From Alopecurus myosuroides (taxonomy: Eukaryota; Streptophyta; Magnoliopsida; Poales; Poaceae), in contig CM054063.1 in NCBI GenBank assembly GCA_028641055.1, positions 51,806,464 to 51,870,463 on the forward strand: DNA of 64,000 nt. Direction: 5' to 3'. Under the pieces are notes generated by a model. It saw only the letters and a list, made by a program, of their open reading frames with translations, was not told the origin of the DNA and made no database searches. The position numbers and the translations under genes are program-made. Shown here in pieces: positions 11,541-24,600 of this stretch. Positions within the stretch are counted from its first letter, which is position 1; each line of letters begins with the position of its first letter.

Positions 11541-11552
11541 TGGTATCAGAGC
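11541..11552 (+). other. Primer-binding site of the Angela-like Copia
   Basis: TGGTATCAGAGC one base after the LTR end (CCAACA|G), complementary to initiator tRNA-Met. Confidence 0.95.
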
Positions 11553-12462
11553 GGTAGCTTCTGGTATTACGCCCGAGATCCGTACATATGTGATATGTAG
11601 TTAGCGCTAGATGTGATCTAATTGTTGTTTTGGTGGTCGTTCTATGAGATAGATCGTTTTTGTACAAGGTTGATTGGATCAATCGTACTCGGGGTTAATG
11701 GATGATCAGGTTTCCGTGATCATACTGCTAAGGTCGTGAAACAACATACCCCTACCGGTCGGTTTCCGCCATCGGGGTATACCGTGACACATAAATCCAG
11801 TTGCGGTGATCGAAGATCAAAGAGTTTGGTCGAATCGGAATGCGGATCAGATTCGGGTAAAATCGTTTTATCCGATGAAGAAATCCATGATTGGAATGCA
11901 GATGAGATCTGCGTTTTCTGAAATCACCCTGTCGTAGCGCCTTAGATGTCGTTGCGAGTTCACAACGCTGGTAGATATCGTATCTATGCATAACTTGTTT
12001 TTGCAGGAAGTTGTGAATGGTATGGCTTATGTGCATGTGATGTGTGTAATCCATACATGATCTGCGTATCATGTTCTTGTCAGCCGGCTGGAGCCTAGGT
12101 GCTGTCATTTTATTGTATAACGACCTGCGTGTTGGATTCTCTATGTAAATTTTCATTTACTAGCTAGTGTAGCTTGTTGGAGAACCCGGTGTCATGCAAG
12201 TCGATGTACAAGTCGGCTACATGGAGTAAGATGGCACGTGACAAGAGTTGGCACGAGTCGACTTACAAGCTTTGTGGAGATGGAGATCACCATGAAGAGA
12301 GCCATACCATTTCACATTATAATTGCTTTATTTGTGTTATTGTTACGTCTCTATTTACCTCTATTTAGATAGTTGGTAGATTCTTTAATCCCTCAAAGAA
12401 GGTCTAGTCGGTCGCCCCGCCAGTGCTGCACCATCACAAGTCGGACATTCTTGGTAGTGGGC
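11553..12462 (+). other. 5' untranslated leader of the Angela-like Copia, first part
   Basis: Non-coding leader between PBS and gag. No convincing ORF. Its last 270 bp (12193-12462) are repeated at 27218-27487 on the other side of the inserted Gypsy complex. Confidence 0.8.
12193..12462 (+). repeat. 270-bp direct repeat flanking the Gypsy complex, left copy
   Basis: Identical by eye to 27218-27487 (offset 15,025 bp). It ends exactly where the LTR head TGTAACACC begins at 12463. A simple integration would duplicate only about 5 bp, so the extra ~265 bp need another explanation (see findings). Confidence 0.93.
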
Positions 12463-13514
12463 TGTAACACCTGGGGTGTTCCCCCTTAGTAGAATTGGTT
12501 GCTTTCTTTTTCTTTTTGCATCACATGCATCATATGCATTGCACCATGTTTTCCTAATTAACTCAAAAACTCAAACCAAATTAAACTTTCAAACAATGCT
12601 CAAAATTTCCAATTTAAAAATTGCCAACTAAAACAAATCCAATTGTTTTCAATAGTTTGAAGTTGTTTTGCTTGTTAATAAAATTCCTTTTCTAATAACA
12701 CCCAAATGGTAATTTCAAATTCAAAGCAAATCCATTCATATTTGACATGATCAAATTGTGGTTTAAACATTAAATTCTTGCCAACAATTAAATTCAACAA
12801 TATTTTCATAATTGCTTGAGCTTATTAAATAAAATTTGTTTATTTCCAAAAATTCCAAAATCAAACCTTATTTGGAATTCAACTAAGCATTTAAAATCAA
12901 ACTAATATTTCAAATTTTGAAATCAATAGTAACCTTGCTTTTACTCACTGTTTTGCAATTAATAAAATTTAATTATAAAATTAAAACCCCCCAAACCCTA
13001 TTTCTATCTCTCTCTCTTTCATCCTTTACAAAAAAAAAGAGATAAGGAAAAAAATAAAAAGAGAGGGTGAGCTGTGGGGAGGCAACAACCCACAGCCCAA
13101 CCCCACTCACCCAGCCCATCACCCCCAAGCCTGCCTCTCCTGGCCCGATACCCCGTCGAGAGGGTCATCCCCTACCTCATGATGTCGTCATCGACAATAC
13201 GAACCTGCTCAGCACCACAGGATCCTCCTCCCCCCCTCTCGATTCGCTGCCGTACCGAGCTCACTGCTCCATAAAAACGTCCACCTCCCCCTCCGCTAGC
13301 CCTAGCTCCCTAACCTCTCGCCCTAGCGCCGCCAGCTCTCCTTTCTTCCCCCCCCCCCCGATTTCTTCTGCTTCTGAAACTTGACCCTGCACCTCCACAG
13401 TCCGTCGACAGAAACCCCCTCCGCCGTCGCCTCCTGGGGCCGTCGATCACCGTGATGTGATGGGGAATGGATCCGCCAGGGCCCGGGCTTCCTCCTCGTG
13501 TCCAGGGAGGGACA
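12463..13514 (+). repeat. Left arm of a 1.05-kb inverted repeat
   Basis: This segment is the reverse complement of 15606-16658 with only scattered differences by eye; both arms start with TGTAACACC and diverge after agggagggaca. The loop between the arms is about 2.1 kb. Confidence 0.85.
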
Positions 13515-15175
13515 GGAGAAATTTAAACCTTGTTTAAATCATTTAAATTTGCTAAATTCATAACTTGCTCAAATTAAATTATTTTTGAACTTATAAAATA
13601 TGTTTTCAAACCAGAAAAACATAACCTTTTCAAATATGAATTTGAATTTATGTTTTGAACAAATAAAATTGAAATAGTATTCAAACTTGAATTAAATTCA
13701 ATTAAAACTTGTTTAATCTTGTTTAATTCATAATTAAATCATTGTAATTCCTTTTTCAATAATTGAAACATGTAATCCACCTAAAATTTTGTGTTCTAAT
13801 CAAATATGAACTTTGTTATCTGTTTGGAACAATTAAACTTGATGAAAACAACAAATGCTTGTGTGACACCTTTAAGAAACCAAAATTCCAAAACTTAATA
13901 AGTGAATTTCAAAATGGGTAAACCTTATTACCAATTGGTTCTATTGTTGTTATTTTGTTGTTTTCCTCATCCATACATCATACTAAACCACTTTCACCTG
14001 TTGGTTAGTTGTAAAACAATTGTTTCAACCATAATTCATGGGCTTTTCATATGCAACTCAAATTGCATATGGGTCCATTTAAACATGTTATCATGTCAAC
14101 TAGTTTATTTCTATGCATCCATTAAATTGTCATGCATCCCTATCTTGATCATGCTGGATCTTTTGCCGTAGTAGTAATTGTTGCATCCGGTGTTTATTCG
14201 AGGTTCGTTGCTTCTTCCCGGATAGGACGTTGAGATGATGTGAGCAACGACAAGTTCTGTGGATGTACCTCTACTTGCTGGATTCCAGGCAAGTATACTC
14301 ACTTGCTTCCTATGGCTGCCTTTCATCACTTGTTACCGATTCTTTCCGTTGTTCTTATTCTAGCATGTTGATTCGATGCTTGTGTCTCGATCCTATCATA
14401 TGTTTACTTGCAGCCCTGATATAGCCTTCCTTCCACTTCCTATTAACTGTTGTTTGTTTACCTTGTTGGCCCTCGTGTCGTAGTTGCATGCCTAGATTTG
14501 TTTGTGCTCGAGTCTTGTTATCCTTTGTCGTATCACCTGTTTAGTTGATAGTTGGGTTTCAATTCAATCAACAACATGTTAATGTCTGGGGTAATAATAA
14601 TTTGATGATAAGGCACCGGCAGGAGGCCCGGCGCGGTCTTGAAGCCTGCTAGTGTCGACCCTAATTAGGAAAAGAGTCTTGTCTACTGATCCATGATGAG
14701 CGTGCTCACCGCATCCGGGAGGTAGTATGGGACCCCCCTCGACTTAGACCTGATCTGCAGCTTGTCTGAAGAGCCACACTTAGTTCGGGTGTTCCATTTG
14801 CTCCTTGCATAATGGGTTGATCCCCCATGGTTACTGAAGATGATGATGATGATGCATATAGGGCGAGGCCTGTAGTGCCGGGGTGTTGTGTCCTGTGGGA
14901 GTTTTGCACACCTGCGCTGAGTATTCGGCTGCGTGGCTGGGACCTTATAGCTCCGTGGCTCCTAGGAGGGGTTGTAGAGATGGCTTGAGTCGTGTCGAGC
15001 CAACCTGAGTTTTAGTTGGTGGCTCGAGTGTGTACGGGTACTGGAGCACACCCTGCAGGGATGAATCTTCTCGAGAAGCCGTGTTGTCCGCGGTTATGTG
15101 ACGACTTGGTGAAAGTGCTGGCTAACAAGTACTCAGACAACTTACACCTAATGATAATAACTTGATTAGTAATAT
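12463..15175 (+). repeat. Truncated Gypsy LTR, plus orientation (LTR X)
   Basis: Begins TGTAACACCTGGGG at the edge of the Angela leader. It follows the same plan as the 4.4-kb LTR at 17155-21589 read on the other strand: AT-rich head, CT/GC-rich leader (13060-13510), AT-rich middle (13520-13900), then the block with ggcaccggcaggaggcccgg (14612) and the block with ctgcagggatgaatcttctcgagaag (15053). It stops near 15175 before the terminal ~800 bp. Small open frames in the CT-rich leader (13067-13384) look like chance. Confidence 0.7.
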
Positions 15176-16658
15176 AGATTACCTCCACCATATAAATGAT
15201 GTCACCCAAAAGCGCCGCAGTAGGCCGAGGGGGGTCGATCCCTCGACCTGCAGCTCGCGCGCGAGGGAGCAGCACCACTGCGCTGCTGCTTGTTGTTTGG
15301 TTCAGATACAGATGCGACGCTTTTGGGGTTTCAGCTGCGACAAATACAGTAACTGAACAAAGTTCGGATGCAGTTAACAGTAGCAGCAGAGCAAGGCGGC
15401 CGGCTGTAAGCTTTCTTGCACGGGGTGTGCTGTGCTCGCCGATGTGTGCGTCGTGCGTGCGGTAGTGACCGTGATGCAGAGAGAGGGCAAGGTGGCGGGT
15501 GAGATGGGTGCTCACCGAGGGGAACGGAGGGAGGAGGAGGTGGTGCCTGACAGAGGTTGGCGACGGCGATGTCGCGGAAGCGTGACGGCGATCGAGTGCG
15601 TCTCGTGTCCCTCCCTAGACACGAGGAGGAAGCCCGGGCCCTGGCGGATCCATTCCCCATCACAGCACGGTGATCGACGGCCCCAGGAGGCGATGGCGGA
15701 GGGGGTTTCTGTCGACGGACTGTGGAGGTGCAGGGTCAAGTTTCAGAAGCAGAAGAAATCGGGGGGGGGGGAAGAAAGGAGAGCTGGCTGCGCTAGGGCG
15801 AGAGGTTAGGGAGCTAGGGCTAGCGGAGGGGGAGGTGGACGTTTTTATGGAGCAGTGAGCTCGGTACGGCAGCGAATCGAGAGGGGGGGAGGAGGATCCT
15901 GTGGTGCTGAGCAGGTTCGTACTGTCGATGACGACAGCATGAGGTAGGGGATGACCCTGTCGAAGGGGTATCGGGCTAGGAGAGGCAGGCTTGGGGGTGA
16001 TGGGCTGGGTGAGTGGGGTTGGGCTGTGGGTTGTTGCCTCCCCACAGCTCACCCTCTCTTTTTATTTTTTTCCTTATCTCTTTTTTTTTGTAAAGGATGA
16101 AAGAGAGAGAGAGATAGAAATAGGGTTTGGGGGGTTTTAATTTTATAATTAAATTTTAATAATTGCAAAACAGTGAGTAAAAGCAAGGTTAGTATTGATT
16201 TCAAAATTTGAAATATTAGTTTGATTTTAAATGGTTAGTTGAATTCCAAATAAGGTTTGATTTTGGAATTTTTGGAAATAAACAAATTTTATTTAATAAG
16301 CTCAAGCAATTATGAAAATATTGTTGAATTTAATTGTTGGCAAGAATTTAATGTTTAAACCACAATTTGATCATGTCAAATATGAATGGATTTTCTTTGA
16401 ATTTGAAATTACCATTTGGGTGTTATTAGAAAAGGAATTTTATTAACAAGCAAAACAACTTCAAACTATTGAAAACAATTGGATTTGTTTTAGTTGGCAA
16501 TTTTTAAATTGGAAATTTTGAGCATTGTTTGAAAGTTTAATTTGGTTTGAGTTTTTGAGTTAATTAGGAAAACATGGTGCAATGCATATGATGCATGTGA
16601 TGCAAAAAGAAAAAGAAAGCAACCAATTCTACTAAGGGGGAACACCCCAGGTGTTACA
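15176..16658 (-). repeat. Truncated Gypsy LTR, minus orientation (LTR X')
   Basis: Minus-strand LTR head starting TGTAACACC at 16658. Positions 15606-16658 mirror 12463-13514. Positions 15190-15600 hold a GC-rich leader stretch (gatgcagagagagggcaagg) like that of the Tekay LTR at about 20400-20450, which LTR X lacks. The two LTRs meet tail to tail near 15175. Confidence 0.7.
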
Positions 16659-17144
16659 GACGACACCACTAACAAGGGATTGCGCCCTCGCAATCCACCT
16701 GCTAACCCGGGAGGGGAAAGAAGTTCGACTATCGATTCTTCATGCTTCCAGTTGATCTCCTCGACACCACTAACAAGGGTTTCTCGATACCACTAACAAG
16801 AGATTCCTGCTCGGGTTGATGACGATGTGCTTCCACCAGGAATCTTCCGATGATCGAACCTATTAGGTTAAAGGCTCAGAAAACGTCCACCCACGTAGGA
16901 TCCTAACACTTTGAAAGATAGACAAGGGGGGGGGAGACTCCAAAACAAATAAGATGGGAGGGGAAAATAGAATAGGGGTAAGGAGAAAACAAGAATCCTA
17001 TTGAGATGTTTCCAAAATAGTTTAGCAGAAATAGTTTTTGACACTCTAGAAACAACGACCGTTAGCTAAGTTATCCTACAGGCTTTGCGGACCCGTTGCT
17101 TCGATAACCATTCGTATCGAAACAATCTCGGGAATCGGAACCAA
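16659..17144 (-). other. Remnant of a Gypsy internal leader
   Basis: About 490 bp following (minus strand) a primer-binding-site-like motif. It is CT-rich with three near-copies of ttgttagtggtgtcgag (minus strand; 16665-16800). No reading frame is credible. Because it follows an LTR end plus PBS, it is probably what remains of a second internal domain; its body has been deleted or replaced by LTR X'. Confidence 0.45.
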
Positions 17145-17154
17145 GGCTCTGATA
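17145..17154 (-). other. Primer-binding-site-like motif after the Tekay LTR
   Basis: Minus strand TATCAGAGCC, the core of the tRNA-Met PBS, directly after the end of the 17155-21589 LTR. Finding a PBS after what should be a 3' LTR means that this LTR also served as a 5' LTR, i.e. a tandem LTR-sharing arrangement. Confidence 0.6.
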
Positions 17155-20100
17155 CTCGCAGTTCCGTTGAACAGTAGTTGATTGGATTACGGGGCTTACC
17201 GGCACCCGCATCTCTTACGAGTAGGCCAACACACGTATGTGTGACAACCAACCCCTACTGTTCATCGTCTACGTAAACCATCCCATAGAAATCAGGATAC
17301 TACCATTGACGTACTTCATACCATACACACACGGTACGTTAACGGTGTTTAACAGAATGATAACACAACATATCTCTAGGACACAAAAGATGGAAATAGG
17401 TTGCAAATAGCTCTCACTAGAGCAGAGATAGCAAATACAATCATCCAGAGGACACATGTCCCAACATAACATCATTACATCTCAGCGGAAGCATTCAAAG
17501 GTCTGAGTACAGACAAATCCAAATAGGCTTAAGAAGCCGGGAATGAAAAGAAAACGGAGCCCATCCACGATGTCTCGGATCCTGCCCGGGTCCGCTATCT
17601 ACTCGTCAGCAGCCTCGTCAAACTCCACGTAGTAGCCGTCACGGGGATCCTCGTAAGCGTAGTCTGCGGAAACCACAGCCCCAAAGGGGTCAGTACATAA
17701 ACGTACTGGCAAGCAAGACTCACAGTTCACCAAGGTGTAACCCGTCAACACCAAGCACAGATGCTTTGGGTTCAACGGAGGAAAGGGGTGATACAAAAGA
17801 TGCGGCAGCTGGCTGCACTAACAACTACAGAAACATGATATAACTTTCGGCTAACAGAAAGAAGATAAGATAGCGTATCGTAACCAACTATAGCTAACCA
17901 CCAAACAAACCCATCCTGGATCTCGCCCCTTATCCAAAGAAGCAATCCGAGGATAACTCACACAGTTGGATTAATGATGGTTCAAGTTATTGTGTCAAAA
18001 GACTATTACTAGTCAGGTTATCATTAGTTAGGTGTAAGTTGTTCTGAGTACTTGTTAGCCAGTACTTTCACCAAGTTAACCATAACCGCGGAAAACACGG
18101 CTTCTCGAGAAGATATATCCCTGCAGGGGTGCACCAATTTGGCCGTACACGTAAGAATAACCCGCCAGACGGGGGATCAACCCACCAAGCGAGGTACTCA
18201 ACACAACCCAACTCTTCTTCGCATCAAGCCCAAAGCACCACGTGCTGTGCGTACGCGGCTAATCGAGCCCCACGAAGAAAAGGGGACCCTCATAGCACTG
18301 GAAGACCACGCCTCCCTAAATGCCGACTACAAAAGTTCCACCCTGGCCTCGGGTTCGTACCTGCATATGCGTGCAGCAAATGGAAAGCCCGAACTAAGTG
18401 TGGCGATTTGGACGAGATGCGAATCGAATCAAATTGAGGGGGGCGCCCATACACGCTTCCCACATGCGGATAGTGCGCTCATCATGGATCAGTAGACAAG
18501 AACCTTTTCCTAATTTGGGTCGACACTAGCAGGCCTCAAAACCACGCCGGGCCTCCTGCCGATACCTTATCAGCAAATTATTATTACCTCTAAATTAACA
18601 GGTTGTTGTTTAACATCGAGCCCCAGAACATAATAGAAATATAGTAACAGAAAGTAACGGGTAACAGACTCGAGCAGAAACAACCCTAAGCATGCTAGTA
18701 AGACACGGGCAACAATCAATGGGGTTATAGGAGTGGAGGTGAGGCAATATCAGGGTTCAGGGTATCATGTGATAGGTTCGTAACAGAAACAACTATACAT
18801 AGGGCTAGCAGAAATAGACAACGGAAAGTATCGGTAATCAATGTTGAAGGGAACACAATGGTTCATGTGAGTGATAACTTGCCTGCAAACTCAGCAGCCT
18901 GGTACTGAGCTAGATCCTCAGAAGGGGTGTCGTAAGTATCGTCTGTCTCAACGTCGTCGTCTATCCGAGAAGAAGCAAACAAACAATGCAGAAAGATAAA
19001 CAATCAATAACATGGCATAGTGCACAATCATGGGATGATGCATGGCAATTTAATGGATGCATCAAAATAAACTAGTTGACATGGTAACAACATGATTAAA
19101 TGGACCCACATGCAATTTGGGGTTGCATATGAAAAGCCCATCAAATAAGGTTGGAATATTTGTTTTTCAACTAATCAACAGGTGAAAGTGGATTAGTATG
19201 ATGCATGGAGGAGGATAACAGAAAAATAACAACAATAGAATCAATTAAAAATAAGGTTTATCAAGTTTAGAAATTTGTTTATTAAGTTAGGGAATTTTTG
19301 GTTCCTTAAAGGTGTTACACAAGCAGTTGTTGTTTTCAGCAATTTAAATTGTTCAAAACAAATAACAAAATTCATATTTGGAAAGTACACAAAATTTTAG
19401 GTGGATTACATGTTTCAAATATTGAAAAAGGAATTACAATGATTTAATTATGAATTAAACAAGTTAAACAAGATTTAAATGAAATTAATTCAAGCATGAA
19501 TATTAATTGAATTTGTATTTGTTCAAAACATTTAACCAAGTTCATATTTGAAAAGGTTATACTTTTCTGATTGGAAAACATATTTTATATGTTCAAAAAT
19601 AATTTAATTTGAGAAGTTATGAATTTAGCAAATTTAAATGATTTAAACAAGGTTTAAATTATTTAAGCAATTTTAATTATTCAAAACATGAAACAAAATT
19701 TATATTTGGAAAGATGGTTTATTTTGACATGGAAAACATATTTTATTTAGGTTATTTGGATTAAGTATGAATTATTTATGCAATTATTCAAATTTCAAAT
19801 GAATTGTTTGAATTTGAAATTTGGATGCATTTGAATTATTCAAAACAGATTACAATTGGTTTAAATAGATAGATAATGAAATTTGGTTCAAAATCCAAAT
19901 TTTACTTTTATTATTTGGATTTGTAAAATAAAAGTTATTAGCATTTTCAATTAGAGGACCAATCTGTAATTAAAAGGACCTAAACTGAAAAAGAAAAGGC
20001 TGAAAACCTTTTTGCACCGCGCAGCTAGCTACCCTAGGGCACTGCCAGTGGGCCTTGGGCCAGCGTGGACGCACGCGTGGCAGCAGTGCCACAGACAGGT

Positions 20101-21589
20101 GGGGCCTGCCTGTCAGTGCCCCGCGCAAAACGTTGGTTTTATTCCGCGGCGCCAGGACTCGAACCCAGGCCCCGCTGCGCGCGCGCAAGCACTGCAACCA
20201 GTGCGTTGCTCGTTCGTTTCTGTCAGTATACGCGATGCAGCAAGTTGAGGTTCAGGTTTCGTGTTAACTGAATTTTAACAGCGCGCGCTTGACTGAACCT
20301 CGACAGAGATCAACGACGGTGGCCGGCGGCGATCAACGATGCGTTGCTGTGCCGTGGTCGATGTGCTTGCGTGTGGGCTGTGGCGGATGCGTGCGCGTTC
20401 AGGATGCAGAGAGGGGGACAGGAGAGGGAGACGGTGATCACCTCCGCCGTAGTCGAAGCAAAGGCTCGGGGGAGACTCCGGCGGCGACTGTACGTTGACG
20501 GCGGCGGCGATCTGGACTCCCTCGGGGCTCGCAGCGGTGTCGATGATGTCGAGGAAGGTGAGGCGGTGCGGTTCCCGCGGTCAGCCAGGGAGGAGGAGGG
20601 CTGCAACGGCGGTGGCGTCCATGGATTCAGAGGCGGAGCTCCGGTGAGGTTGCAGAGGTGGGGAAATTGCGGGCAGCGAGAGAGAAAACGGCGGCGGCGC
20701 TCGAGGGGATAGGGAGTAGGTGGCTAGGGCTAGCTTCGGGAGGTCCTAGGTTAGCTTTATAGGGCACAGGGGCTCACCGTGGCCGTCGGCGCATTACGGC
20801 GGCGACGTGGCGTCGCTCAGATGCGCGCCGTACTGCGGGAAGAAAGAGAGAGAGGGGGGCGAACCGGTATCGGGCCAGGGAGAGAAGAAAATGGGCTGGG
20901 CCGTGCGTTTGCTCCCCTCCGCTGCGCGCGTTTTTTTTTCCTTTTTTATTTTTCTTCTTCTGTTTTTTTTTTGCAGAAAAGAAAATGGAAGAAATAGATG
21001 AGTTTTTGAGTTAGGAAAAATTTAGAAAAATTTGGGTGAGTTAATTAGGTCAACATCAATCACCTGCCAATTTCTGTTTTCCAAATATTTCAAAATAACT
21101 TGCTGTTTGCAAATTGGTTCAAATTTGAATTAATTTGATTATTGATTGATTTATTAAAAACAAGAATTTAATTATTTTGAACCTTATTGTTTAATTAGAA
21201 ACAAATGATTAGGATTGTTGTGTAATTTTCATAATTTTAAATTGGGTGCTGTTTGTGGTTTGATTTGAATTTTGAATAACATTGGAAATAATTGATTGAT
21301 TAAAAGCCACCATTTTTAATAGTTGAACCCTAAGGATTAATTGGAAACAATTGAGGTTTTGAGTTGAACTTTTTATTTGAAAAAAGATTGTAACATAACA
21401 AGTATGAAACAAGGTTTGAATATTGGTTTGAATTTGAAATAGAAAACAATTGAAAACAGATGCAACCAAAAGGAAAACAGATGCAAAACAAATGCAAACA
21501 ATTCAATGAGTATGATGACATGATGCAAAACTTTAATAAAACAAGAAACAAACATTCTAGGGATGGTTTTTCATACTTGGGATGTTACA
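17155..21589 (-). repeat. LTR (about 4.4 kb) of the Tekay-like Gypsy
   Basis: On the minus strand it begins TGTAACATCCCAAG at 21589, right after the polypurine tract that follows pol, and ends near 17155-17172 before the TATCAGAGCC motif. The composition is mixed: AT-rich head (21000-21589), GC-rich promoter/leader segment (20000-20900), AT-rich middle (19100-19980), then mixed sequence. LTRs of this length are known in Tekay/Del chromoviruses. The exact distal end is uncertain by about 20 bp. Confidence 0.75.
17599..17796 (-). other. Small acidic ORF inside the Tekay-like LTR
   Basis: 65 codons, ATG at 17796, ending with the acidic, aromatic stretch YAYEDPRDGYYVEFDEAADE just before the stop. 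Directly upstream on the minus strand is an intron-acceptor-like sequence (TACTGAC, about 17696, then TTTCCGCAG ending about 17667), so the acidic end might be a spliced exon instead. No family is recognised. It could be chance. Confidence 0.3.
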
Positions 21590-21627
21590 AAACGCCCCCC
21601 CCTTGAAGGAATCGCGCCCCGAGATTC
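21590..21627 (-). promoter_or_regulatory. Polypurine tract and adjoining hairpin of the Tekay-like Gypsy
   Basis: Minus strand AAGGGGGGGGCG just before the LTR is the plus-strand primer. Immediately upstream, GAATCTCGGGGCGCGATTC (21609-21627) can form a hairpin. The gag-only element has the matching GAATCTCGGGACGAGATTC before its own tract (61512-61530). Confidence 0.8.
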
Positions 21628-21628
21628 C

Positions 21629-24600
21629 TTACTGAGAAGAGAAAAGGTCCGGATACTTCTTGCGAAGATCCTCTTCGGTCTCCCACGTTGCCTCTTTATC
21701 GGAATGATGCGACCACTGCACTTTCAAGAACTTGGTGCTCTTGTTGCGAGTCTTACGCTCGGTCTCATCGAGAATACGAACAGGGTGCTCCTCATAAGAG
21801 AGATCATCTTGCAGTTCAATGGAATCATGATCAACTGCACGATCTGGATCTTTGAAACACTTCTTGAGCTGTGACACGTGAAACACATCGTGCACCTTGG
21901 ATAGTTTTTCTGGAAGTTCAAGACGATAGGCATTTTCCGCACGCCTTGAGAGAATGTTGAAAGGACCAATGTATCTTGGTGCAAGCTTTCCTTTCACACC
22001 AAAACGATGAGTGCCTCTGAGGGGAGTTACACGGAGATATGCCTTGTCACCAGGTGCATACATCATATCCCTGTGCTTGCTGTCATAGTAGCTTTTCTGA
22101 TGAGACTGAGCAATCTTGAGATTGTCACGAATGATACGAAGTTTCTCTTCGGCTTCCTTAACAATATCAGGGCCTAAGAGTGAACGTTCACCAGCTCCAG
22201 ACCAATTGATTGGACTCCTGCATCTGCGGCCATAGAGAGCTTCAAATGGTGCCATGCCTAGGCTAGCCTGGAAGCTGTTGTTGTAGGAGAATTCAGCATA
22301 TGGAAGGCAATCCTCCCATTTCATGCAAAAGGAGAGACCACATGCTCTGAGCATATCCTCGAGAATCTGATTGACTCTTTCGACTTGCCCTTGAGACTGA
22401 GGGTGATAAGTTGTGCTGAACAGAAGTTTGGTGCCCAATGCTTCTTGAAAGCTTTTCCAGAAATGAGAAGTGAATATGCTTCCACGGTCTGAGCTTATTT
22501 CCAATGGAACACCATGAAGAGGAACAATCTTTGCTGTGTAGAGTTCTGCTAACTGGCTAGCTGAGATTGTTTCTTTGACAGCAAAGAAGTGAGCTACTTT
22601 AGTGAGACGATCAATAACAACGAAGATTGCATCGTTGCCCTTCTTGGACTTTGGAAAACCAGTGACGAAGTCCATTTCAATCATGTCCCACTTCCACTCA
22701 GGGATTTTCAGAGGTTGTAGAAGACCGGTTGTTTTCTGATGAACTGCCTTAACACGTTGACAAACGTCGCATTCAGAAACGTATTGAGCAATTTCACGTT
22801 TCATGCCAGGCCACCAATACAGGGTCTTGAGATCCTGGTACATCTTTGTACTTCCAGGGTGGATGGAGAGAGGAGTTTCATGAGCCTCCTTGAGAATGAC
22901 ATCTTTGAGACTTTGAACTTGAGGAACTGCAATGCGTCCTTCGAAGAACACAGTTCCTTTGTCATCAATTGAGAAGGACTTAAATTTCTCCTTGCCTTCT
23001 TTGATGTGTTCTACCATCTTCTTGATTTCAGCATCACGAAGTTGTTCAGAACGAATCTTGTCCTCGAGAGTTGGACTGGCTGTCAAGCTTGCAAGATAGC
23101 CTTGAGGAACAAGACCAAGGTTCAGCTTCTGGAATTCTTCATGAAGTGGAGGTTGGCTTTCCATGACCATGAGATTATTGCAATATGACTTGCGACTGAG
23201 AGCATCGGCCATAACATTAGCCTTGCCTGGAGTGTAAGAAATGGTAAGATCAAAGTCTTTAATCTTTTCAATCCATCTCCTTTGCCTGAGGTTTAGATCT
23301 GGTTGAGTGAAGATGTATTTCAGACTCTTATGATCGAAAAAGATTTCAGTGCGATTACCCAACAAGTACTGCCTCCATTTCTTGAGGGCAAACACAATTG
23401 CTGCAAGTTCAAGATCATGTGTGGGATAGTTTTGCTCATGTGCATTCAACTAACGTGAAGCATAAGCCACAACTTGACGTTCTTGCATAAGAACTGCACC
23501 TAGACCTTGGAGAGATGCATCACAGAATATTTGGAAAGGTTTGGTAGTATCTGGGCCAACCAGAACTGGTGTAGAAGTGAGTTTAGTCTTCAGGAGATTG
23601 AAACTTTCATCACATTGTGGAGACCAAACGAACTTCTTGTCCTTCTTTGTGAGATCAGTGAGAGGTTTGGCAATCTTTGAAAAGTTTTGGACGAAACGAC
23701 GGCAATAGCTAGCCAAGCCAAGAAAACTTCTGACTTGCTTCACCGTCTTAGGAGGTTTCCAATCAACAATTGCCTTAACCTTTTCTGGATCAATGGCTAT
23801 GCCCTTGGCGGAGATGACATGACCAAGGTAAGCAACTTCTGGAATCCAGAACTCACATTTGGAGAACTTGGCATATAGACGATGCTCGCGGAGTTTCATG
23901 AGAGTGAGACGAAGATGTTCTCCATGCTCTTCCTCGGATTTTGAGTAGACCAGAATGTCATCGAGATATACCACAACGAACTTGTCGAGGTATTCGTGGA
24001 AGACAGAATTCATGAGTCTAGAGAATGTCGCCGGTGCATTGGTTAGACCAAAGGACATGACGGTGTATTCATATAGATCGTAGCGAGTGGTGAAAGCTGT
24101 TTTTGGAATATCTTCCTTTCTGATCTTTATTTGATGGTAACCCATTCTCAAGTCCAACTTGGAGAATATTGAGGCTCCAGCAAGTTGATAAAAAAGATCA
24201 TCGATACGAGGAATTGGATACTTGTTTTTGATGGTTTTCTCGTTAAGAGGACGATAGTCAACAACGAGTCTCTTCGTTTGATCCTTCTTCGCAACGAACA
24301 GAGTTGGGCAACCCCAAGCGGAGGAACTAGGTTGAATGTAACCTTTTTCCATGTACATATCGATTTGCTCCTTTAACAATTTCAGTTCAGGAGGAGCTAT
24401 CTTGTATGGATGCTTAGAGATTGGAGCAGTACCTGGTTCAAGCTCGATCACGAACTCAACTACTCTGTCCGGAGGCATCCCTGGCAACTCTTCTGGAAAG
24501 ACGTCAGGGAATTCACAAACCACCGGAACATTTTCAAGTAGAGGTAGAGGTTTAGCATCGAGGGTGTAAAGCTGAACAGAACTTGATTCATTTGGAGAAT

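Noticed and set aside
13067..13384. 105-codon Pro/Ser-rich ORF, mirrored at 15660-16052
   Set aside because: It is the CT-rich leader of the LTR and its inverted copy; low complexity, no recognised domain.
20289..20997. Several 60-122 codon ORFs in GC-rich sequence
   Set aside because: They belong to the GC-rich promoter/leader part of the Tekay-like LTR and overlap on both strands.
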